Assembly: GCA_015665455.1 (NCBI GenBank)
Contig: JADFAD010000005.1
Location: 1 to 64,000 of the forward strand
DNA: 64,000 nt
Direction: 5' to 3'
Source: Oceanospirillaceae bacterium
GTDB lineage: Bacteria > Pseudomonadota > Gammaproteobacteria > Pseudomonadales > Litoribrevibacteraceae
Below the pieces are notes generated by a model. That model was not told the DNA's origin, did not search any database, and was given only the letters and a program-made list of their open reading frames with translations. This document shows, piece after piece, positions 17,453 through 26,500 of this stretch. The position numbers and the translations under genes were made by a program. Positions within the stretch are counted from its first letter, which is position 1; every line of letters starts with the position of its first letter.

Positions 17453-20188
17453 CTATCCATTTGCCAAAGATTCCATTCGTACCTTTTGCCACTCCTCCGT
17501 CGGCTTATTCAACGGTAAAAATAATTCAGTCACTTGTTCCTCAGCATTATAACGACTCTCAAAGCCCAACTTTTCAGCCAGCCTCAACATAGCTGAGTTT
17601 TCAGGCAGGACCGTTCCGATCATTGCTAAGGTTTTACGCTTCGTACAATACTGAATCATTTTATTCATCAAAGTAACGCCCAAACCTTCGCCTTTCAGAT
17701 CATCCCGAACCATCACCGCAAACTCTGTTGATACATTATCAGGGTCAGTCCACGTTCTTACTTCGCCAAGAATAGTGTCTTCGCCCAATTCATTTTGCTG
17801 TACAGCAACAAATGCCATTTCACGGTCATAATCAATTTGAGTTAAACGGGCAATTTCTGTTTCGGAAAACTGAGCTTGCCGATGAAAGAACCTAAACCGG
17901 TTGGCTTCAGCCGAAATACTGTCTTGAAACTCAATGATTGCATGGGCATCTTCTGCACGAATAGGTCGAAGAACCACCTCACTCTTCGAGCGTTTCATCA
18001 CTGTCTGCTCAATCAAATGCTCAGGATAACCATGAAAGACTGTGGATTCCTTTGTCCCAACCACACCTGATGCATTATAAATAACCAGTTTATCCTTACG
18101 ATGAAATTGAGCTGAAACTTCAAGTAATGACAACGTTGGCTGATCCATCACCATTTGAGATAAGGACACCAACGCTTTAGAAAGAATCTTCTTTTGCAGT
18201 TCTCCAACCTCACCATTATCTTTCAATAAATGCGACACATAAGAACGGCGAATCAAGTCGCTTGCTAATGTCATATTAAGGGGAGGAAACGCCACCTGAC
18301 GGTCCGCTCTGATATTAACCGTAGAGCCACCAGCACCAAAGAAGATCAATGGTCCAAACTTGCCATCTCGGGTAATACCAAAGTTAAACTGCAATCCGAA
18401 TGAGGGTTTCAATACCTTCTGAGCACTGAAACATAAAATAGGATTTTCTGGATCTTGTTGCTTGTAACGCTTCAATAAGGTCTCTGCCGCTTCAACCAAT
18501 TCCTCTTGATCAAGAATATTACGTTGGCACCCTCTCCATTTAAGCGGATCTTCTCGATATGAAAACGGCATCAGTCGTCGAGAATTAATAACGGTCAAGT
18601 TAACAGGAAATCCAATCTCTTCTACTTTCTGCTGCAAGCTGAGGATATCTTCGTCAAAAACAGTATCCACCATTTCAAAGCCATACAAGCGTACCAAGCC
18701 AACCATCGTATCCGGTTTCAGTACACTGCCAGCAGAGTAAGGTTTTAATAAACGCTTTGAGTCGTCTTTTATTCCTGGAATATTAAGCCGAACCGGTGTT
18801 TCCCGAAGAATAGAACGCGTGAAGTGGTAATTCATTGCATGACGATAGGCTTGCGTTGCAATCTCAGGGCTATTAAATGAAGGAATGGCGTTCTCATCAA
18901 ATAAATCTCGGGCTTGTTGAAGACTGCTTTCACCCACCCAACACATTAACATAGGCACTTTTATGGTCGACTTATGCTCAGCTAGAGTTTCCGCGATTTC
19001 CATCGAGTGTGCATGAGCACTTGGTACATGCAAAACCATTAAAATATCCACATTAGGGTCAGCAGAAATAATTTGAGAAGCCTTTAGGTAGGTTTGCTCT
19101 GAAGCGCCCACGTCCAAGTCAACCGGATTCCTATGAGACCAATATCTAGGAAGCACCTTACTTAATTTATCAATCGTATCAGGCGAAAGGTCAGCCAAAA
19201 GATCACGAGCATGATCACGTAACCGATCACTGGCTACCATAGCCATACCAATGCTGTTTGAAATAATCGCTAACCGATGCCCTTTAAAACGCTTTTGCTG
19301 CTCCAGAATGGGTAAACTTTCCATCAGGTCGATCGGTGCTTTCAAATGCATCACACCCAATCGTCGAAACATTTGTTTATAAATCCGTCCCGTATCTTGA
19401 ATGCCCTCTGCGACCGTCGCTTTTTTCCCATCATACAAAACATTACTGTCGCCTGACCGCACCGCTACGACCAATTTGGATTTTGCTGCGGCCCCCACAG
19501 CAGCCACAAACTTGGCAGGCCGCTTAACATCTTCGACATGGAGAACAATCACCTTCACTGCACGATGCAAAGACAAATAGTCAACAATGTCAGCTAGATC
19601 AACATCGCCTCGATCATCCAAGTTAATAAAATGAGAAAAACCAAAGCCCCTAGCGTAAGCCCAATCTAGGATACTACTTGCCACCGTTCCTGATTGACCA
19701 ATGTATGCCACATTGCCGGGAAGAATGGGGAGATGCCCATAACTGATATTGATGGGGTTAATCGAAGACATTAACCCCAGTGTGTTCGGTCCAATCACCC
19801 GAATATTATGCGCTTTAGCTAACCGCAATACCGCCAAGTTTATGTTGTTATCCAACCAACTGTGCTTACGAGATAACCCCCCCGTAAGTAACATTACTGC
19901 GTGAACGCCCTTCCACACCAATTGCTGCATAATCAGCAATAAGGTTTCCGGTGGCGTACACACCACAGCTAAATCCAACTGTTCAGGCAAAGACTTAATA
20001 CGTTTATAGGTAGGCACACCAAAAATATCATCTTGACGATGTTTATTGACGGCATAAACAGATCCCTGAAAATTACTCTCCAACAAATTCTTTAAAACGA
20101 TCTGACCCATCTTGCCTTCTTTATCAGAGGCACCGATGACCGCAATCGAACGAGGCTCAAAAAAGTACTTCAGATATTTCGTGGCCAT
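17453..20188 (-). CDS. PatZ-type protein lysine acetyltransferase (ADP-forming acyl-CoA ligase domain plus GNAT)
   Basis: This 911-aa protein joins an acyl-CoA synthetase (ADP-forming)-like body to a C-terminal GNAT acetyltransferase, the layout of Salmonella Pat and E. coli PatZ/YfiQ. The CoA-binding domain is at about 1-135 (IAVIGASDKEGKMG near residue 16), the ligase domains reach about 460, and an ATP-grasp-like part is at about 490-700. The GNAT domain begins near EVVLRPIRAEDAHAI (about 738) and ends near 885. PatZ acetylates and inactivates acetyl-CoA synthetase and other proteins; the ligase body acts as an acetyl-CoA sensor. The gene is divergent from an HDAC-like deacetylase across 183 bp. 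Length and layout are complete. Confidence 0.93.
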   Translation of the reverse strand: MATKYLKYFFEPRSIAVIGASDKEGKMGQIVLKNLLESNFQGSVYAVNKHRQDDIFGVPTYKRIKSLPEQLDLAVVCTPPETLLLIMQQLVWKGVHAVMLLTGGLSRKHSWLDNNINLAVLRLAKAHNIRVIGPNTLGLMSSINPINISYGHLPILPGNVAYIGQSGTVASSILDWAYARGFGFSHFINLDDRGDVDLADIVDYLSLHRAVKVIVLHVEDVKRPAKFVAAVGAAAKSKLVVAVRSGDSNVLYDGKKATVAEGIQDTGRIYKQMFRRLGVMHLKAPIDLMESLPILEQQKRFKGHRLAIISNSIGMAMVASDRLRDHARDLLADLSPDTIDKLSKVLPRYWSHRNPVDLDVGASEQTYLKASQIISADPNVDILMVLHVPSAHAHSMEIAETLAEHKSTIKVPMLMCWVGESSLQQARDLFDENAIPSFNSPEIATQAYRHAMNYHFTRSILRETPVRLNIPGIKDDSKRLLKPYSAGSVLKPDTMVGLVRLYGFEMVDTVFDEDILSLQQKVEEIGFPVNLTVINSRRLMPFSYREDPLKWRGCQRNILDQEELVEAAETLLKRYKQQDPENPILCFSAQKVLKPSFGLQFNFGITRDGKFGPLIFFGAGGSTVNIRADRQVAFPPLNMTLASDLIRRSYVSHLLKDNGEVGELQKKILSKALVSLSQMVMDQPTLSLLEVSAQFHRKDKLVIYNASGVVGTKESTVFHGYPEHLIEQTVMKRSKSEVVLRPIRAEDAHAIIEFQDSISAEANRFRFFHRQAQFSETEIARLTQIDYDREMAFVAVQQNELGEDTILGEVRTWTDPDNVSTEFAVMVRDDLKGEGLGVTLMNKMIQYCTKRKTLAMIGTVLPENSAMLRLAEKLGFESRYNAEEQVTELFLPLNKPTEEWQKVRMESLANG

Positions 20189-20371
20189 ATTGAACTTTCC
20201 CTTAATTCTTCTCTATTCCATTGAAAAGCAGTATATTTCGGATATCCATTGAAAGCATCGCTAAAATGAACTTGGATTGGTATAGCTCAATGTTTTGATC
20301 ATTCTATGATGTTAGTTTTTGAATAGAAAATAACTAAAATTATAAAATTCACAAAGGTTGATAGTGTACCT
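20189..20371. promoter_or_regulatory. divergent region between the acetyltransferase and deacetylase genes
   Basis: The 183 bp between the two start codons must hold both promoters. An imperfect direct repeat, TCCATTGAAA(A)GCA, occurs near 20217 and again near 20247. I cannot assign a regulator; a CRP site would be plausible by analogy with other patZ genes but I do not see a convincing match. Confidence 0.35.
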
Positions 20372-21328
20372 ATGTCCGTTACGTTAATAAGCCACCCCGC
20401 TTGCTTAAAGCATACAATGACAGATCATCATCCTGAGTGCCCTGAACGACTTAAAGAAATCATGGCTTACTTAGAAAAACAGCCGTTTTACGATGATCTA
20501 AAAAAAGTACAAGCAACCAAAGCCGACCGAGCTCTCGTAGAAGCCATTCACCCAGCCGGGTATATTGACCAACTCGAAGGCCTCGAACCCGAGAACGGTA
20601 TCATTATGGTAGATCATGATACGGCTTTACGGTCAGGATCTATGGACTCCATTTGGTACGCAGCAGGCGCAGGCTTAAACGCAGTGGATGAAGTCATGGG
20701 AGGCAGCAGCCGAGTAGCGTTTTGTGCAACCAGGCCGCCCGGTCATCACGCAGAGCCCAGAAAAGCCATGGGGTTTTGTTTTTTCAGTAACATCGCCATC
20801 GCGGCCAAATACGCTTTGGACCATTACGGTTTAGAACGCGTTGCAATTATTGATTTTGATGTGCACCAAGCGAACGGCACCATTGAATGTCTGAAAGACG
20901 ACCCACGAGCCTTGGTCTGTACCTCATTTCAACACCCGTATTACCCCAACAGTCATTGGTACGGTTTACCAGAAAATATCATCAACCTCCCCATTGAAGA
21001 ACACAGCACCGGCGCATTCATTCGCCAAGCAGTCCATGATATTTGGGAACCGGCCTTAGAAATCCATAACCCGCAGCTCATCTTAATTTCAGCCGGCTTT
21101 GATGCTCACCGTTTGGATGCAATGGCCACTGTCGATTGGGAAACCCGAGATTACGCTTGGATCACGCGCTGGGTTCAAAATATTGCTTATAAGTATTGCC
21201 AAGGAAAAATGGTCAGCATGTTAGAAGGTGGCTATGCACTGTGCTCATTACCGCAATGTGTGGCCGCTCACATTGGTGTATTCATGAACGATGAGAAATC
21301 CATGATGTTGTCACGCGTTAAACAGTAA
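20372..21328 (+). CDS. histone deacetylase/AcuC-family protein deacylase
   Basis: A 318-aa zinc hydrolase of the arginase/deacetylase fold. The family motifs are intact: ATRPPGHHAEP (general-base His pair at about 125-126), IDFDVHQANGT (zinc ligands Asp and His at about 164-166), SAGFDAH (zinc ligand Asp at about 244) and LEGGYAL (transition-state Tyr near 285). Bacterial members remove acetyl groups from acetyl-CoA synthetase (AcuC) or from acetylpolyamines. The divergent PatZ-type acetyltransferase gene strongly suggests protein deacetylation here, but a polyamine substrate is not excluded. AAAGG lies 13 bases before ATG. Confidence 0.93.
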   Translation: MSVTLISHPACLKHTMTDHHPECPERLKEIMAYLEKQPFYDDLKKVQATKADRALVEAIHPAGYIDQLEGLEPENGIIMVDHDTALRSGSMDSIWYAAGAGLNAVDEVMGGSSRVAFCATRPPGHHAEPRKAMGFCFFSNIAIAAKYALDHYGLERVAIIDFDVHQANGTIECLKDDPRALVCTSFQHPYYPNSHWYGLPENIINLPIEEHSTGAFIRQAVHDIWEPALEIHNPQLILISAGFDAHRLDAMATVDWETRDYAWITRWVQNIAYKYCQGKMVSMLEGGYALCSLPQCVAAHIGVFMNDEKSMMLSRVKQ

Positions 21329-21459
21329 TATTGGAAAGCAGTAATATCGGAAAACAATGACACTGGAAAAATACTCATCGACAACATGCCACGCCGCGAT
21401 TCTCACTGCCCCCTATTTAATCGACCAAAGTGCGCATCTACAAGCCAAATTCCCATTAC

Positions 21460-21485
21460 TTGGTAAGTCCCTGTATACTTACCAA
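21460..21485 (+). terminator. 9-bp inverted repeat between deacetylase and DUF2986 genes
   Basis: TTGGTAAGT (21460-21468) and ACTTACCAA (21477-21485) are perfect arms around an 8-nt loop, about 130 bp past the deacetylase stop and 39 bp before the DUF2986 start. It could be a terminator or an operator; no T run follows. Confidence 0.4.
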
Positions 21486-21523
21486 TACAACCTCCGTCAT
21501 CTTAAATTAGTTGTTTGAATATT

Positions 21524-21733
21524 ATGAACCGCCGTAAAAAGATCAAAACGATTCTGAAAAAGAAAAACAAACGAGCAAACGCAAAAAAAGACTCTGAAGT
21601 GAGCCCATCAAAGATGAAGCCTCGATACGTATCGAAGGCCGAACGCGCTGCTCAGGAAGAAGAACAAAAAGACATAGAAAACAATGCCGAGAGCGCAGCT
21701 GAGATTACAGAAGCCGCCCCCGAAGAGAAATAA
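21524..21733 (+). CDS. DUF2986 protein
   Basis: This 69-aa protein matches the DUF2986 family: an Arg/Lys-rich start (MNRRKKIKTILKKKNKRANA) and the KPRYVSKAERAAQEE segment. It has an acidic, Ala/Glu-rich tail. The ATG at 21524 is preferred to the TTG three codons upstream. The strongly basic N-terminus suggests nucleic acid or ribosome binding, but no function is known. It is followed by the endopeptidase gene 61 bp downstream. Confidence 0.8.
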   Translation: MNRRKKIKTILKKKNKRANAKKDSEVSPSKMKPRYVSKAERAAQEEEQKDIENNAESAAEITEAAPEEK

Positions 21734-21794
21734 GCACCACGATACTTATCTTAATTCAAATAATAATGGTCGGGCTTACACCCAATATTACCCA

Positions 21795-22478
21795 ATGAAT
21801 TCAGCTAATCTGAAATACCTGACCATTTTCTGCGCTTTATTATCGTTCCAAGCAAACGCCAACGTCAGCACCTGCTTCGGCACTACCTCAAAGGGCTATT
21901 TAGAAAACGGCATTAAGTTACCTTCAAAAGGGAATAATTTCGAAAGCTACAGTACCCTTGGTAACTTACTTGGCCGCACATACGTGCACTCAGCCGTTCA
22001 TACCATCATTATCAACGCCTTTCAAAGACTAGAAGACGAGCACCCAGATAAAGTATTTAAGTACGCTGAAACAGGGTTTGAGCAAGGCGGCCCCTTTCGT
22101 CCACATCGAACCCATCAAAACGGCCTCTCCGTAGACTTTATGTCGCCTATTAACAATCAGAAAGGCATTTCTGTGCATTTGCCCACAAATCCAATGAACA
22201 AATGGGGATACAATATTGAGTTCGATGAAGATGGAAAGTTTGAAGAATACAGCATCGATTTTGAAGCGTTAGCCGCTCATATCGTTGCCCTTCATAAAGA
22301 ATCTAAGAAGCTTGGTTACGATTTATGGCGAGTTATCTTCGACCCTAAGTTTCAACCCAAATTATTTACGACGCAACATGCCGACTACTTGAGAACACAT
22401 GTTCAGTTTTCAAAGAAGGCATCTTGGGTCAGGCACGATGAACATTACCATGTTGATTTCGAGGTGCCATGTAAATAG
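21795..22478 (+). CDS. penicillin-insensitive murein endopeptidase, MepA-like (peptidase M74)
   Basis: A 227-aa exported LAS-type metallopeptidase. From ATG 21795 the signal peptide is about 1-22 (FCALLSFQANA), which is why I reject the longer in-frame start at 21684. The zinc-site motifs are present: HRTHQNGLSVDF (H-x6-D) and HYHVDF (H-x-H) near the C-terminus. MepA cleaves the D-alanyl-meso-diaminopimelyl crosslinks of peptidoglycan. It is somewhat shorter than E. coli MepA (about 274 aa), with divergence in the C-terminal loops, so it may be a sister family. The mature part has two Cys that could bridge. Confidence 0.85.
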   Translation: MNSANLKYLTIFCALLSFQANANVSTCFGTTSKGYLENGIKLPSKGNNFESYSTLGNLLGRTYVHSAVHTIIINAFQRLEDEHPDKVFKYAETGFEQGGPFRPHRTHQNGLSVDFMSPINNQKGISVHLPTNPMNKWGYNIEFDEDGKFEEYSIDFEALAAHIVALHKESKKLGYDLWRVIFDPKFQPKLFTTQHADYLRTHVQFSKKASWVRHDEHYHVDFEVPCK

Positions 22479-22513
22479 AGCGTTAACCTGACAACTCATA
22501 ATAAAGCAGATCA

Positions 22514-22909
22514 GTGACCGTACATACTCTAACTAAACCCCAGACTAACCCCCTTGCAGACCCCACACGTAAAAAATTAGTCTTTGTATCCACGCTGTGT
22601 TCCGCATCGGTGTTGTTGTTATTCGGACTTTATTCTTTAACGACGCCTCTGTGTGCATTAAGTAAATCGATTGAAAGTGGACTTCACCTTCTATCATTTC
22701 TCATTATTATCCCAACGCTCGTTCCTTTTCTGGCGTATGCACACATGACAGAAGAACGAAATGCTCGGTACTGCGTGGTCTTTCTCTTACCATTTGTGGC
22801 ATTCTGTATTTTTACTTCAGCTCAACGCAATAACCTTTCGAATTCAGGGGATGATTTCTTTTCCACCCCCCCTGTTAATTGCATGTACGAAATATCAACG
22901 CAACCTTAA
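22514..22909 (+). CDS. small inner-membrane protein of unknown function
   Basis: A 131-aa protein with three hydrophobic segments (about 23-45, 58-78 and 86-103). The start would be GTG 22514, with only a weak ribosome site, and lies 35 bp after the endopeptidase stop, so it may be in that operon. I do not recognise a family. The C-terminus is polar and probably exposed. Confidence 0.6.
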   Translation: MTVHTLTKPQTNPLADPTRKKLVFVSTLCSASVLLLFGLYSLTTPLCALSKSIESGLHLLSFLIIIPTLVPFLAYAHMTEERNARYCVVFLLPFVAFCIFTSAQRNNLSNSGDDFFSTPPVNCMYEISTQP

Positions 22910-22912
22910 CCG

Positions 22913-23341
22913 TTAGTTCACTTGAGGCGGGATGGTTCTTGGCTCCCAAGACCACCATTCATGCTCCCCATCGTTTGAATCATCCTGTTTCTGCTGAATG
23001 TCCCAAGTGACAAAATAATCAGGATTTTCAATATCAATGTTATTATCTGCGTTTTTGTAATGCCCCTTAGGCGCAACAAACCAAGCACTGAGCGACGGAG
23101 GTAAAACAAATAAATCTTCATCCTGTTTGTTCAGACCGGACGCACTGTCTACCACGCTATCCACAGCAATAATGAGCGACTCAGGTTTCTCTTGATTATC
23201 TAACTGAATAGCAATGCCATTCTCTTCATGAACCGAAATAACAGTGCCAGCCAACTGCACTTGCTTTAACAAGTCACCCTGCACGTTCAAATACGTTAAT
23301 CCAATCAAGCAAGTTTTGTTTACTAAATCATCAAGCGTCAT
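22913..23341 (-). CDS. conserved hypothetical protein
   Basis: This 142-aa protein is acidic and has no signal peptide or membrane segment. The N-terminal half (LIGLTYLNVQGDLLKQVQLA followed by GTVISVHEENGIAIQL) looks like a small SH3-like beta-barrel; the C-terminal half is Trp- and Asp-rich (WDIQQKQDD, EWWSWEPRTIPP). I cannot name a family. Its stop is 4 bp from the stop of the convergent membrane protein gene. Confidence 0.7.
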   Translation of the reverse strand: MTLDDLVNKTCLIGLTYLNVQGDLLKQVQLAGTVISVHEENGIAIQLDNQEKPESLIIAVDSVVDSASGLNKQDEDLFVLPPSLSAWFVAPKGHYKNADNNIDIENPDYFVTWDIQQKQDDSNDGEHEWWSWEPRTIPPQVN

Positions 23342-23451
23342 AACATCACTTCATTCGTCAAATTGTTGATATCTTAGATCATTAAACCTAGGAAATTTTC
23401 GTGCGAGTTTAACAGTTTTTAAAACTAAACTCAGTTTCCTCCAGTAAGTCA

Positions 23452-23479
23452 TTACTTCCCTGCACTCTATCGCTATACT
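23452..23479 (+). promoter_or_regulatory. putative sigma-70 promoter for the alpha-2-macroglobulin gene
   Basis: TTACTT (23452-23457) and TATACT (23474-23479) are separated by 16 bp and end 33 bp before the preferred start codon. The -10 match is good, the -35 fair. Confidence 0.4.
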
Positions 23480-23512
23480 TGTTCAAACATTTTGCAGGGA
23501 GCAACGAGAGCT

Positions 23513-26500
23513 ATGTACGCAATTACATCAGGGTTGATGTCCATTCTGTTCATGATCATCAAAGTCATTCTATTTCCCATCCTTTGGCCACTTAAGTTTA
23601 TTTTTAACCGTTTGCTTGGTATCAGTTGGACAGCTCCGATATGGCTTCAAGCGCTCAATAAAAAGCGTCAACTCTCACCGTTCAAGTTTTGGGGAACGAT
23701 TTTCTCATCTGTTTTCATTTTACTCGGCAGCATGGGCGGCTATCTTTGGTATCAATCCATCCCAAAGTCAGCGCAAGTACTCGCGCAACTGTACGCTCCA
23801 GAAGTAACTCCAAACGAGGAAACACTCCGCCCCGAACCGCTCAATATTTACTTTGATTATGAGCATTCGCGTAATTCCGTAATTCCTGATGGTGAACTGT
23901 CGGTCGCCCCTATCGAAGAAGTAGATAATGAAATAACCAAAGGCATACGTTTATTCCCCAACAAAGCAGGGAAATGGCAATGGGTTGGAGATAAACAGAT
24001 CACCTTCATTCCCAAACAAGACTGGCCTGCAGATCAAGCTTACAAAGTGACCTTCGAACCAGAGCTGTTCGCCGATTCAATCGAAATGTCCGAACTGGAA
24101 TACGAATTCACTACCCCAACGTTCTACGTTCAGGCTGAGGACTTCCGTTTATACAAAGACCCAACCAAACAGAACGAACAACGTTTGGTAGCAACGTTGT
24201 CATTCAGTCACGCGGTGAATAAAGAATCCCTTGAAGAGGGATTAGCGCTAGTCGTTAAAAATACAAAAAAGGCGACGGTCACCCCTGAGAACTATTCGTT
24301 TGAAATCAAATACGGCCTTAATGATCGAGAAGCTTACATAACCAGTGCACCAATAACACTAACAGAATCAGAGAGTTATGCTAATTTAATACTGAACAAA
24401 CACGTAAAAGCAGCGGCCAATAATGCAAACTTTAATTCGGTGATCAATGAAAAAATTCTGCTGCCTGACGTTTCAAGTTTCTTAAAAGTCAAAAAAGCAG
24501 ATTTCGATATTTTACGGAATCAAAACAATGAACCAGAGCAAATCTTAACCCTGCAATTTACCGATAGCATCACTGTGCAGGAAATTAAAAACAAACTGGA
24601 GATCCATCTGCTTCCAAAATCAAATAAAAGCTGGAGCATCACACGAGCCCAAAGAGCAACCGTTAATCAAACAGGGCTTACACTGGACCTGATGGAAAAC
24701 GAACGAGACTTTTCCAATCACTACAGCTTAAAGCTGGATATCCCCGAGAACCACAAAGTTTACGTAAAAGTAAAACAAGGTTTACGCTCTACTAGTGACT
24801 ATAAACTCACAAAGAAATACCAAACCGTACTCAGAACGCCTGACTATCCTCGTGAAACTAAGATCATGGGCGACGGATCATTAATGTCTCTCAACGGAGA
24901 TCAAACCTTAAGTTTCATGGCTCGCGGTCACAAGGCAATTAAAGTCACGCTAGGCAAGTTGATAGACCACCAACTGAACCATTTAATCAGCCAGACGGGT
25001 GGAGATATCTCTAACCCCTATTTTCAAAGCTATTTATTTGATCAAGACAACATCACATCCAGCTACGAAAAAATACTTCACTTAAGTGCCACGCATCCAA
25101 AGGCACTGACATACGCCTCCCTGCCCCTTACACCGTACTTAAAAAAGCAAGGTATGGGCGTATTTTTCATTAAAGTCGAAGGCTGGAATCCTGATTCAAA
25201 CTACCGAGCGTACGGAACAGAAGATCAACGCCTAATTATGGTAACTGACCTAGGAGTCATCGTTAAAAAGACCCGAGATTACAATCGACAAAATGTCTTT
25301 GTGCAGTCACTGAGCTCCGGAAAACCAATTAAAAACGCAAACGTCCAAGTGCTTGGGAAAAATGGGTTAGCGGTATTCAATGGAAAAACCAATGCATCAG
25401 GCATGGTTGAAGTGCATGATTTATCGGCCTTAAGAAAAGAGAAAAGACCGACCGTGTATGTTGTTAGCCAAGGCAAAAACGTCTCATTCTTACCTTTTGA
25501 TAAAGGCAGTAGAAGAGTTAACTACTCACGCTTTGATATCTCAGGCAGCAATCATTCTGGTGATGCCAATACAAGACTGACCGCGTATGTGTTTTCTGAT
25601 CGAGGCATTTACCGCCCCGGTGAAACGGTCAAGTTAGCCAGTATTGTTAAAAATCGAAATTTCCAGCACAGCGAAGGTATCCCTCTAGAGTTTGAAATCA
25701 AAGACGCTCGCAACAAGCGCGTATTGAAGAAAAAATTAAAGCTGAACAGCAAAGGCTTTTTTGACGTTGATTTAAAAACAGAACTGACCAGCAATACCGG
25801 TAATTATCAAGCCAATGTCTACTTACTGACCAAGCGAGGCTATAGAGATTACCGCCTAGGAGGTGTCAGTTTCAAAGTCGAAGAATTCCAACCAGATACC
25901 CTAAAAATTGAAACCCAGCTATCTCCGAAACAACTGAAAGGCTGGCTAAACGAACCAAAGCTGTCAGGCCAAGTGGATCTTAAAAACTTATTCGGTACAC
26001 CAGCACAAGACCGTAAAGTCCATGGGACAATGGAACTAACCCCCATTTCATTTGGATTCCCAGAATACAAAGCCTATCACTTCATTGACCCTCTACGAGA
26101 TGACAAAGCACAACTCAGGAACGTCACTGAAGCACTCGAAAGCCAAACAACCAATGCTGATGGCATCGCGAACTTTACAATGGATTTATCGCAATACAGC
26201 AAAGGAACCTACCGTTTGAATTTCACTGCTGAAGGATTTGAAGCCGGTGGCGGCCGCAGTGTGTTCGCCAGTAGCAATGCGTTGGTTTCTCCTTTAGACA
26301 CGTTAGTTGGATACAAAACCGACGGCGAACTGGATTACCTCAAGAAAGATCAAACTCGCAAGCTGTCTTTCATCGGAGTAAACCACCAGTTGGAGCAAGT
26401 TGCCTTAGGGAAACTGACCCTCAAGCGTATTTTGAAGCAGCCTATTTCTACCTTAGTCATGGCGAACGATGGAACGTACTCTTATCAATCCGTTATCAAA

